From positions 1,548,498-1,612,497 of the forward strand of contig JANJXV010000159.1 of assembly GCA_024803745.1 (NCBI GenBank): a stretch of 64,000 bases of DNA, written 5' to 3'. The stretch comes from Megascapheus bottae. Its lineage: Eukaryota; Chordata; Mammalia; Rodentia; Geomyidae. Below are positions 38,401 through 49,150 of the stretch, one piece after another. Every line of letters starts with the position of its first letter. Positions within the stretch are counted from its first letter, which is position 1. The notes under the pieces were generated by a model that was not told the origin of the DNA, searched no databases, and saw only the letters and a program-made list of their open reading frames with translations. The position numbers were made by a program, and so were the translations under genes.

Positions 38401-39215
38401 ACAGACTGGACGGGTATGAAGTCATAGAATGGAGGTGCGTGAAGTCAGAGAATTGAGGTGTTTGAAGTCATATATTGGAGGTGTGTGAAGTCAAAATGGC
38501 TGTGTGAAGTCATAGAATGGAGGTGTGTGAAGTCATAGAATGGAGCTGTGTGAAGTCATAGAATGGAGTTGTGTGAAGTCACAGAATGGAGATGTGTGAA
38601 TTCATAGAATGGAGGTGTGTGATGTCACAGAATGGAGGTGTGTAAAGTCACAGAATGGAGGTTTGTGAAGTCACAGAATGGAGGGTTGTGAAGTCACAGA
38701 ATGGAGATGTGTGAAGTCACAGATTGGAGGTGTGTGAAGTCAAAGAATGGAGGTGTGTGAAGTCATAGAATGGAGGTGTGTGAAGTCATAGAATGTATGT
38801 TTGTGAAGTAAGAATGAAGGTGTGTGAAGTCATAGAATGGAGGTGTGTGAAGTCATAGAATGGAGGTGTGTGAAGTCATAGAATGGAGGTGTGTGACTTC
38901 ACAATGGAAGTGTGTGAAGTCATAGAATGGAGGTGTGTGAAGTCACAGAATGGAGGTGTGTGAAGTCAAAATGGAGGTGTGTGACGTCCTAAAATGGAGG
39001 TGTGTGAAATCATAGAATGGAGGTTTGTGAAGTCAAAGAATGGAGGTGTGTGAACTCAGAATGGAGGTATGTGAAGTCACAGAATGGAGGTGTGTGAAGT
39101 CATAGCATGGAGGTATGTGAAATCATAGAATGGAGGTTTGCGAAGTCATAGAATGGAGGTGTGTGAAGTCATAGAATGGAGGGGTGTGAAGTCACAGAAT
39201 GGAGGTATGTGAAGT
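35401..39215. repeat. 3.25-3.8 kb tandem duplication, second copy
   Basis: The junction is at about 35,401. Sequence following the 26-27 kb pattern switches at a shared CACAGAAT into the CACAGAATTGATG series of 32,151. From 38,150 on, this copy runs into the second 12-kb unit, and at 39,215 it follows the 27-kb pattern with GAAGTTTGCGAAG, whereas the first copy breaks off. The switch at shared core sequence is what unequal exchange between misaligned arrays would leave. Confidence 0.83.
36791..37355. repeat. 565-bp module inserted in the second copy
   Basis: It is absent between 33,540 and 33,541. The module carries GTCATGGAATGGAGGTATG, a CACAGAATTGATG unit, the GTTTCTGAAATAAG and AATATAAGTG pair (TAAGAATATA at 37,061), a GTGAACTGATAG unit and ATGGATGTGTGTAAAG. 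The same series occurs at 45,618-46,191, 47,865-48,370 and 48,513-49,060. It is thus a mobile segment of the array in the sense of repeated copying, with no sign of transposon ends. Confidence 0.75.
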
Positions 39216-42200
39216 CACAGAATGGAAGTTTGCGAAGTCATAGAATGGAGTTGTGTGAAGTCATAGAATGGATGTTTCTGAATTAAGAATGAAGGTGTGT
39301 GAAGTCATAGAATGGAGGTGTGTGAAGACAAAATTGTAGTGTGTGAACTCAAGAATGGAGGTGTGTGAAGTCGTGGAATGGAGGAGTGTGAAGTCAAAGA
39401 ATGGAGGTGTGGGAAGTCAAACAATGGTGGTGTGTGAAATCACAGAATGGAGGTGTGTGAAGTCACAGAATGGAATTGTGTGAAGTCAAAATGGAGGAGT
39501 GTGAAGTCACAGAATAGAAGTGTGTGAAGTCACAGAATGGAGGTGTGTGAAGTCACAATGGTGGTGTGCGAAGTCACAGAATGGAGGTGTGTAATGTCGT
39601 GGAATGGAGGTTTGTGAAGTCAAAGAATGGAGGTGTGTGAAGTCAAAGAATGGTGGTGTGTGAAGTCATAGAATGGAGGTGTGTGAAGTCACAGAATGGA
39701 GGTGTGGGAAGTCACAGAATGGAGGTTTGTGAAGTCAAAGAATGGTGGTGTGTGAAGTCATAGAATGGAGGTGTGTGAAGTCATAGAATGTATGTTTGTG
39801 AAGTAAGAATGAAGGTGTGTGAAGTCAGAGAATGGAGGTGTGTGAAGTCACAGAATGGAGGTGTGTGAAGTCATAGAATGGAGGTGTGTAAAGTCATAGA
39901 ATGGAGGTGTGTGAAGTCATAGAATGGATGTTTGTGAAGTAAGAATGAAGGTGTGTTAAGTCATAGAATGGAGGTGTGTGAAGTCACAGAATGGAGGTGT
40001 GTGAAGTCATAGAATGGAGCTGTGTGAAGTCAGAATGGAGTTGTGTGAAATCATAGAATGGAGGTGTGTGAAATCAAAGAATGGAGGTGTGTGAAGTCAA
40101 AGAATGGAAGTGTGTGAAGTCATAGAATGGAGGTGTGTGAAGTCATAGAATGGAGGTGCGTGAAGTCACAGAATTGATGTTTGTGAAGTCAGAATGGAGG
40201 TGTGTGAACTCACAATGGAGTTGTGTGAAGTCAAAGAATGGAGGTGTGTGAAGTCACAGAATTGATGTTTGTGAAGTCAGAATGGAGGTGAGTGAAGTCA
40301 GAATGGAGGTGTGTGAAGTCATAGAATGGAGGTGTGTGAAGTCACAATGCAGGTGTGTGAACTCATAGAATGGAGGTGTGTGAAGTCACATAATGGAGGT
40401 GTGTGAAATCAAAATGGAGGTGAGTGACCTCATAAAATGGAGGTGTGTGAAGTCCTAGATTGGAGGTGTGTGAAATCATAGTATGGAGGTTTGTGAAGTC
40501 ACAGAATTGAGGTGTGTGAAGTCACAGAATTGAGGTTTGTGAAGTCACAGAATGTAGGTGTGTGAAGTCACAGAATGGAGGATTGTGAAGTCATAGAATG
40601 GAGGTATGTGAAGTCAAATTGGAGGGGTGTGAAGTCGGAGAATGGAGGTGTGGGAAGTCACAGAATGGAGGTGGGTGAAATCACAGAATGGAGGTGTGTG
40701 AAGTCATAGAATGGAGGTGTGTGAAGTCACAGAATGGACGGGTATGAAGTCATAGAAGGGAGGTGTGTGAAGTCACAGAATTGAGATGTTTGAAGTTATA
40801 TATTGGAGGTGTGTGAAGTCAAAATGGATGTGTGAAGTCATAGAATGGAGATGTGTGAAGTCGGAGAATGGAGGTGTGTGAAGTCACAGAATGGAGGTTT
40901 GTGAAGTCATGGAATGGAGGTATGTGAAGTCAAATTAGAGGGGTGTGAAGACGGAGAATGCAGGTGTGGGAAGTCACAGAATGGAGGAGGTGAAGTCACA
41001 GAATGGAGGTGTGTAAAGTCATAGAATGGAGGTGTGTGAAGTCAAAGAATTGAGGTGTTTGTAGTTATATATTGGAGGTGTGTGAAGTCAAAATGGATGT
41101 GTGAAGTCATAGAATGGAGGTGTGTGAAGTCATAGAATGGGGGTGTGTGAAGTCCCAGAATGGAGGTGTGTGAATTCATAGAATGGAGGTATGTGAAGTC
41201 ACAGAATGGAGGTGTGTGAAGTCACAGAATGGAGGTTTGTGAAGTCATAGAATGGAGGTATGTGAAGTCTAATTGGAGGGATGGGAAGTCGGAGAATCGT
41301 GGTGTGTGAAGTCACAGAATGGAGGGGTGTGAAGTCACAGAATGGAGGTGTGTGAAGTCAAAGAGTGGAGGTGTGTGAAGTCATAGAATGGAGGTGTGTG
41401 AAGTCATAGAATGTATGTTTGTGAAGTAAGAATGAAGGGTTGTGAAGTCATAGAATGGAGATGTGTGAAGTCACAAAATGGAGGTGTGCGAAGTCATAGA
41501 ATGGAGGTGTGTGAAGTCATATAATGGAGGTGTGTGACGTCACATAATGTAGGTGTTTGAAGTCAGAATGGAGGTGTGAAGTCATAGAATGGAGGTGGGT
41601 GAAGTCATAGTAAGGAGGTGTGGGAAGTCATAGAATGGAGGAGTGTGAAGTCATAGAGTGGAGGTGAGTGAAGTCACAGATTCGAGGTCTGTGAAGTCAT
41701 AGAGTGGAGGTGAGTGAAGTCAAAGATTCGAGGTCTGTGAAGTCACAGAATGGAGGTGTGTGAAGTCAGAATGGAGGTGTGTGAAGTCATAGAATGGAGG
41801 TATGTAAACTCATAGAATGGAGGTGTGTGACGTCACAATGGAAGTGTGTGAAGTCATAGAATGGAGGTGTGTGAAGTCATAGAATGGAGGTATGTGAAGT
41901 CAAAATGGAGGTGTGTGACGTCCTAAAATGGAAGTGTGTGAAGTCATAGAATGGAGTTGTGTGAAAGCATATAATGGAGGTTTGTCAAGTCACAGAATTG
42001 AGGTGTGTGAACTCAGAATGGAGGTGTGTGAAGTCACAGAATGGAGGTGTGTGAAGTAATAGCATGGAGGTATGTGAAATCATAGAATGGAAGTGTGTGA
42101 AGTCATAGAATGGAGGTGTGTGAAGTCATAAAATGAAGGTGTGTGAAGTCATAGAATGGAGGTGTGTGAAGTCACAGAAGGGAGGTGTGGGAAGTCACAT

Positions 42201-45200
42201 AATGGAGGTGTGTGAAGTCAAAATGGAGGTGAGTGACCTCATAACATGGAGGTGTGTGAAGTCATAGATTGGAGGTGTGTGAAATCAGAGTATGGAGGTT
42301 TGTGAAGTCACAGAATTGAGGTGTGTGAAGTCACAGAATTGAGGTGTGTGAAGTCAGAGAATGGAGGTTTGTGAAGTCATAGAATGGAGGTATGTGAAGT
42401 CAAATTGGAGGGGTGTGAAGTCGGAGAATGGAGGTGTATGAAGTCACAGAATGGAGGTGGGTGAAGTCACAGAATGAAGGTGTGTGAAGTCATAGAATGG
42501 AGGTGTGTGAAGTCACAGAATGGACGGGTATGAAGTCATAGAATGGAGGTGTGTGAAGTCACAGAATTGAGGTGTTTGAAGTCATATATTGGAGGTGTGT
42601 GAAGTCAAAATGGATGTGTGAAGTCATAGAATGGAGGTGTGTGAAGTCATAGAATGGAGGTGTGTGAAGTCATAGAATGGAGATGTGTGAATTCATAGAA
42701 TGGAGGTGTGTGAAGTCACAGAATGGAGGTGTGTAAAGTCACAGAATGGAGGTTTGTGAAGTCACAGAATGGAGGGTTGTGAAGTCACAGAATGGAGATG
42801 TGTGAAGTCACAGATTGGAGGTGTGTGAAGTCAAAGAATGGAGGTGTGTGAAGTCATAGAATGGAGGTGTGTGAAGTCATAGAATGTATGTTTGTGAAGT
42901 AAGAATGAAGGTGTGTGAAGTCATAGAATGGAGGTGTGTGAAGTCATAGAATGGAGGTGTGTGAAGTCATAGAATGGAGGTGTGTGACTTCACAATGGAA
43001 GTGTGTGAGGTCATAGAATGGAGGTGTGTGAAGTCACAGAATGGAGGTGTGTGAAGTCAAAATGGAGGTGTGTGACGTCCTAAAATGGAGGTGTGTGAAA
43101 TCATAGAATGGAGGTTTGTGAAGTCAAAGAATGGAGGTGTGTGAACTCAGAATGGAGGTATGTGAAGTCACAGAATGGAGGTGTGTGAAGTCATTGCATG
43201 GAGGTATGTGAAATCATAGAATGGAGGTTTGCGAAGTCATAGAATGGAGGTGTGTGAAGTCATAGAATGGAGGGGTGTGAAGTCACAGAATGGAGGTATT
43301 TGAAGTCACAGAATGGAAGTTTGCGAAGTCATAGAATGAAGGTGTGTGAAGTCATAGAATGGAGGTGTGTGAAGACAAAATTGTGGTGTGTGAACTCAAG
43401 AATGGAGGTGTGTGAAGTCGTGGAATGGAGGAGTGTGAAGTCAAAGAATGGAGGTGTGGGAAGTCAAACAATGTTGGTGTGTGAAGTCACAGAATGGAGG
43501 TGTGTGAAGTCACAGAATGGAAGTGTGTGAAGTCAAAATGGAGGAGTGTGAAGTCACAGAATGGAAGTGTGTGAAGTCACAGAATGTAGGCGTGTGAAGT
43601 CACAATGGTGGTGTGTGAAGTCACAGAATGGAGGTGTGTAATGTCGTGGAATGGAGGTGTGTGAAGTCAAAGAATGGAGGTGTGTGAAGTCAAACAATGG
43701 AGGTGGGTGAAGTCATAGAATGGAGGTGTGTGAAGTCACAGAATGGAGGTGTGGGAAGTCACAGAATGGAGGTTTGTGAAGTCAAAGAATGGAGGTGTGT
43801 GAAGTCATAGAATGGAGGTGTGTGAAGTCATAGAATGTATGTTTGTGAAGTAAGAATGAAGGTGTGTGAAGTCAGAGAATGGAGGTGTGTGAAGTCACAG
43901 AATGGAGGTGTGTGAAGTCATAGAATGGAGGTTTGTAAAGTCATAGAATGGAGGTGTGTGAAGTCATAGAATGGATGTTTGTGAAGTAAGAATGAAGGTG
44001 TGTTAAGTCATAGAATGGAGGTGTGTGAAGTCACAGAATGGAGCTGTGTGAAGTCATAGAATGGAGCTGTGTGAAGTCAGAATGGAGGTGTGTGAAATCA
44101 TATAATGGATGTGTGTGAAATCAAAGAATGGAGGTGTGTGAAGTCAAAGAATGGAAGTGTGTGAAGTCATAGAATGAAGGTGTGTGAAGTCATAGAATGG
44201 AGGTGTGTGAAGTCAGAGAATGGAGGTGTGTGAAGTCACAGAATTGATGTTTGTGAAGTCAGAATGGAGGTGTGTGAACTCACAATGGAGTTGTGTGAAG
44301 TCAAAGAATGGAGGTGTGTGAAGTCACAGAATTGATGTTTGTGAAGTCAGAATGGAGGTGAGTGAAGTCAGAATGGAGGTGTGTGAAGTCATAGAATGGA
44401 GGTGTGTGAATTCACAATGCAGGTGTGTGAACTCATAGAATGGAGGTCTGTGAAGTCACAGAATGGAGGTGTGTGAAGTCATAGAATGGAGGTGTGTGAA
44501 GTCAGAATGGAGGTGTGTGAAATCATAGAATGGAGGTGTGTGAAATCAAAAATGGAGGTGTGTGAAGTCATAGAATGGATGTTTCTGAAGAAAGAATGTA
44601 GGTGTGTGAAGTCATACAATGGAGGTGTATGAAGTCATAGAACTGAGGTGTGTGAAGTCAGAATGCAAGTGTGTGAAGTCATAGAATGGCTGCATGTGAA
44701 GTCATAGAATGGAGTTGTATGCACTCATAGAATGGAGGTGTGTGAAGTCATAAAATGGAGGTGTGTGAAGTCAGAATGGAGATGTGTGAAGTCACAGAAT
44801 GGAGGTGGGTGAAGTCATAGAATGATGGTGTGTGAAGTCACAGAATGGAGGTGTAAGAAGTCAAAGTATGGAGGTGTGTGAAGTCATAGAATGGAGTTGC
44901 GTGAAGTCATAGATGGCGGTGTGTGAAGTCATCGAATGTTGGTGTGTGAAGTCATAGAATGGAGGTGTATGAAGTCAAAGAATGGAGGTCTGTGAAGTCA
45001 TAAAACTGAGTTGTGTGAAGTCATATATGGAGGTGTGCGAAGTCATAGAATGGAGGTGTGTGAAGTCAGAATGGAGCTGTGTGAATGCATAGAATGGAGG
45101 TGTGTGAAATCAAAATAGAGGTGTGTGAAGTCACAGAATGGAGGTGTGTGAATTCAGAATGGAGTTGTGTGAAGTCATAGAATGGAGGTGTGTGAAGTCA

Positions 45201-46960
45201 GAATGGAGGTGTGTGAAGTCATAGAATGGAGGTGTGTGAAGTCAGAATGGAGGTGTGTGAACTCATACAATGGAGGTGTGTGAAGTCACAATGTAGGTGT
45301 GTGAAGTCACAGAATGGAGGTGTGTGAAGTCACAGAATGGAGGTGTTTGAAGTCATAGAAGGGAGCTGTGTGAACTCAAATTGGAGGTGTGTGAAGTCAC
45401 AGAATGGAGGGAGGTGTGTGAACTCAGAATGGAGGTGTGTGAAGTCACAGAATGGAGGTGCGTGAAGTCATAGAATGGAGCTGTGTGAAGTCAGAATGGA
45501 GGTGTGTGAAGTCAGAGAATGGAGGTGTGTGAACTCACACTGGAGGTGTGTGAAGTCAAAGAATGGAGGTGTGTGAAGTCAAAGAATGGAAGTGTGTGAA
45601 GTCATAGAATGGCGGTGTGTGAAGTCATGGAATGGAGGTATGTGAAGTCACAGAATTGATGTTTGTGAAGTCAGAATGGAGGTGTGTGAACTCACAATGG
45701 AGCTGTGTGAACTCATAGAATGGAGGTGTGTGAAGTCACAGAATGGAGGTGTGTGAAGTCATAGAATGGAGGTGTGTGAAGTCATAGAATGGAGGTGTGT
45801 GAAGTCATAGAATGGAGGGGTGTGAAGTCATAGACTGGAGGTTTGTGAAGTCATAGAATGGAGGTGTGTGAAGTCATAGAATGGATGTTTCTGAAATAAG
45901 AATATAAGTGTGTGAAGTCATAGAATGGAGGTGAATGAAGTCAAAATGGTGGTGTGTGAACTCATAGAATGGATGTGTGTGAACTGATAGAATGGAGGTG
46001 TGTGAAGTCATGGAATGGAGGTGTGTCAAGTCAAAGAATGGAGGTGTGTGAAGTCAAACAATGGAGGTGTGTGAAGTCACAGAATGGAGGTGTGTGAAGT
46101 CACAGAATGGAAGTGTGTGAAGTCAAAATGGATGTGTGTAAAGTCACAGAATGGAGGGGTGTGAAGTCACAGAATGGAGGTGTGTGAAGTCAAAATTGTG
46201 GAGTGTGAATTCACAAATGGAGGTGTGAAGTCAGAATTTAGCTGTGTGAAATCATAGAATGGAGGTGTGTGAATAAAGAATGGAGGTGTGTAAAGTCATA
46301 GAATGGAGGTGTGTGAAGTCACAGAATTGATGTTTGTGAAGTCAGAATGGAGGTGTGTGAACTCACAATGGAGCTGTGTGAACTCATAGAATGGAGGTGT
46401 GTGAAGTCACAGAATTGATGTTTGTGAAGTCAGAATGGAGGTGTGTGAACTCACAATGGAGTTGTGTGATGTCAAAAATGGAGGTGTGTGAAGTCACAGA
46501 ATTGATGTTTGTGAAGTCAGAATGGAGGTGAGTGAAGTCAGAATGGAGGTGTGTGAAGTCATAGAATGGAGGTGTGTGAAGTCACAATGCAGGTGTGTGA
46601 ACTCATAGAATGGAGGTGTGTGAAGTCACAGAATGGAGGTGTGTGAAGTCATAGAATGGAGGTGTGTGAAGTCAGAATGGAGGTGTGTGAAATCATAGAA
46701 TGGAGGTGTGTGAAATCAAAGAATGGAGGTGTGTGAAGTCATAGAATGGATGTTTCTGAAGAAAGAATGTAGGTGTGTGAAGTCATAGAATGGAGGTGTA
46801 TGAAGTCATAGAATGGAGGTGTGTGAAGTCGGAATGCAAGTGTGTGAAGTCACAGAATGGCTGCATGTGAAGTCATAGAATGGAGTTGTATGCACTCATA
46901 GAATGGAGGTGTGTGAAGTCATACAATGGAGGTGTGTGAAGTCAGAATGGAGATGTGTGA
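38150..46960. repeat. 12-kb higher-order unit, second copy
   Basis: This copy is colinear with 26,140-34,310. It includes the 565-bp module (45,618-46,191), which the first copy lacks at 33,540, so for this part it resembles 35,401-38,150 more closely (offset 8,836). At 46,950 it continues with GTGTGAAGTCACAGAATGGAGGTGGG like 44,780, and so passes into another tandem duplication. Confidence 0.83.
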
Positions 46961-46970
46961 AGTCACAGAA
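44800..46970. repeat. 2.17-kb tandem duplication, first copy
   Basis: CATAGAATGATGGTG is at 44,817 and again at 46,988, an offset of 2,171. The units GGTGTAAGAAG, GAGTTGCGTGAAG, GATGGCGGTG, GAATGTTGG, AAACTGAGTTG and GTGTGAATGCATAG follow in the same order in both. The same series is found at 32,730 and 35,981, so four versions exist in the window. Confidence 0.78.
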
Positions 46971-47730
46971 TGGAGGTGGGTGAAGTCATAGAATGATGGT
47001 GTGTGAAGTCATAGAATGGAGGTGTAAGAAGTCAAATATGGAGGTGTGTGAAGTCATAGAATGGAGTTGCGTGAAGTCATAGATGGCGGTGTGTGAAGTC
47101 ATAGAATGTTGGTGTGTGAAGTCATAGAATGGAGGTGTATGAAGTCAAAGAATGGAGGTCTGTGAAGGCATAAAACTGAGTTGTGTGAAGTCATATATGG
47201 AGGTGTGCGAAGTCATAGAATGGAGGTGTGTGAAGTCAGAATGGAGCTGTGTGAATGCATAGAATGGAGGTGTGTGAAGTCAGAATGGAGGTGTGTGAAG
47301 TCATAGAATGGAGGTTTGTGAAGTCAGAATGGAGGTGTGTGAACTCATACAATGGAGGTGTGTGAAGTCACAATGTAGGTGTGTGAAGTCATAGAATGGA
47401 GGTGTGTGAAGTCACAGAATGGAGGTGTTTGAAGTCATAGAATGGAGCTGTGTGAACTCAGATTGGAGGTGTGTGAAGTCACAGAATGGAGGGAGGTGTG
47501 TGAACTCAGAATGGAGGTGTGTGAAGTCACAGAATGGAGGTGCGTGAAGTCATAGAATGGAGCTATGTGAAGTCAGAATGGAGGTGTGTGAAGTCATAGA
47601 ATGGAGGTGTGTGAACTCACACTGGAGGTGTGTGAAGTCAAAGAATGGAGGTGTGTGAAGTCAAAGAATGGAAGTGTGTGAAGTCATAGAATGGCGGTGT
47701 GTGAAGTCATGGAATGGAGGTATGTGAAGA
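46971..47730. repeat. 2.17-kb tandem duplication, second, truncated copy
   Basis: It follows 44,800-45,640 but lacks about 110 bp near 47,270 (the CAAAATAGAGG to GAATTCAGAATGG units of 45,110-45,160). It ends near 47,730, where AAGACACAGAACTGATG replaces the expected series. The stretch 47,750-47,860 is a short run of consensus units. Confidence 0.72.
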
Positions 47731-47864
47731 CACAGAACTGATGTTTGTGAAGTCAGAATGGAGGTGTGTGAAGTCAGAATGGAGGTGTGTGAAGTCATAG
47801 AATGGAGGTGTGTGAAGTCATAGAATGGAGGTGTGTGAAGTCATAGAATGGAGGTGTGTGAAGT

Positions 47865-48512
47865 CACAGAATTGATGTTTGTGAAGTCAGAATGGAGGTG
47901 TGTGAATTCACAATGGAGCTGTGTGAACTCATAGAATGGAGGTGTGTGAAGTCACAGAATGGAGGTGTGTGAAGTCATAGAATGGAGGTGTGTGAAGTCA
48001 TAGAATGGAGGTGTGTGAAGTCATAGAATGGAGGGGTGTGAAGTCATAGACTGAAGGTTTGTGAAGTCATAGAATGGAGGTGTGTGAAGTCATAGAATGG
48101 ATGTTTCTGAAATAAGAATATAAGTGTGTGAAGTCATAGAATGGAGGTGAATGAAGTTAAAATGGTGGTGTGTGAACTGATAGAATGGAGGTGTGTGACG
48201 TCATGGAATGGAGGTGTGTGAAGTCAAAGAATGGAGGTGTGTGAAGTCAAACAATGGAGGTGTGTGAAGTCACAGAATGGAGGTGTGTGAAGTCACAGAA
48301 TGGAAGTGTGTGAAGTCAAAATGGATGTGTGTAAAGTCACAGAATGGAGGGGTGTGAAGTCACAGAATGGAGGTGTTTGAAGTCAAAATTGTGGAGTGTG
48401 AATTCACAAATGGAGGTGTGAATTCAGAATTTAGCTGTGTGAAATCATAGAATGGAGGTGTGTGAATAAAGAATGGAGGTGTGTAAAGTCATAGAATGGA
48501 GGTGTGTGGAGT
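47865..48512. repeat. 648-bp tandem duplication, first copy
   Basis: CACAGAATTGATG is at 47,865 and 48,513, and TAAGAATATA at 48,113 and 48,761, an offset of 648. The offset then becomes 671 (CAGAATTTAGCTG at 48,425 and 49,096) because this copy has lost one GAATGGATGTGTGTGAA unit near 48,175. This is the module also seen at 36,791-37,355. Confidence 0.82.
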
Positions 48513-49150
48513 CACAGAATTGATGTTTGTGAAGTCAGAATGGAGGTGTGTGAACTCACAATGTAGCTGTGTGAACTCATAGAATGGAGGTGTGTGAAGT
48601 CACAGAATGGAGGTGTGTGAAGTCATAGAATGGAGGTGTGTGAAGTCATAGAATGGAGGTGTGTGAAGTCATAGAATGGAGGGGTGTGAAGTCATAGACT
48701 GGAGGTTTGTGAAGTCATAGAATGGAGGTGTGTGAAGTCATAGAATGGATATTTCTGAAATAAGAATATAAGTGTGTGAAGTCTTAGAATGGAGGTGTGT
48801 GAAGTCAAAATGCTGGTGTGTGAACTCATAGAATGGATGTGTGTGAACTGATAGAATGGAGGTGTGTGAAGTCATGGAATGGAGGTGTGTGAAGTCAAAG
48901 AATGGAGGTGTGTGAAGTCAAACAATGGAGGTGTGTGAAGTCACAGAATGGAGGTGTGTGAAGTCACAGAATGGAAGTGTGTGAAGTCAAAATGGATGTG
49001 TGTAAAGTCACAGAATGGAGATGTGTGAAGTCACAGAATGGAGGTGTGTGAAGTCAAAATTGTGGAGTGTGAATTCACAAATGGAGGTGTGATGTCAGAA
49101 TTTAGCTGTGTGAAATCATAGAATGGAGGTGTGTGAATAAAGAATGGAGG
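48513..49150. repeat. 648-bp tandem duplication, second copy
   Basis: This is the partner of 47,865-48,512. It carries its own changes: GGATATTTCTG for GGATGTTTCTG near 48,750, GTCTTAGAATGG at 48,781, and AAAATGCTGG near 48,818. It ends at about 49,150, where GTATGCAAAGGC starts the disordered zone. Confidence 0.82.

Noticed and set aside
31181..43530. Plus-strand open frames of 84 and 87 codons at 31,181-31,435 and 43,267-43,530
   Set aside because: They are the same stretch in two 12-kb copies. The 23-bp unit shifts frame each time and meets TGA in GTGTGA or TAG in TCATAG within a few units. Longer frames appear only where 21-bp or substituted units happen to skip these stops.
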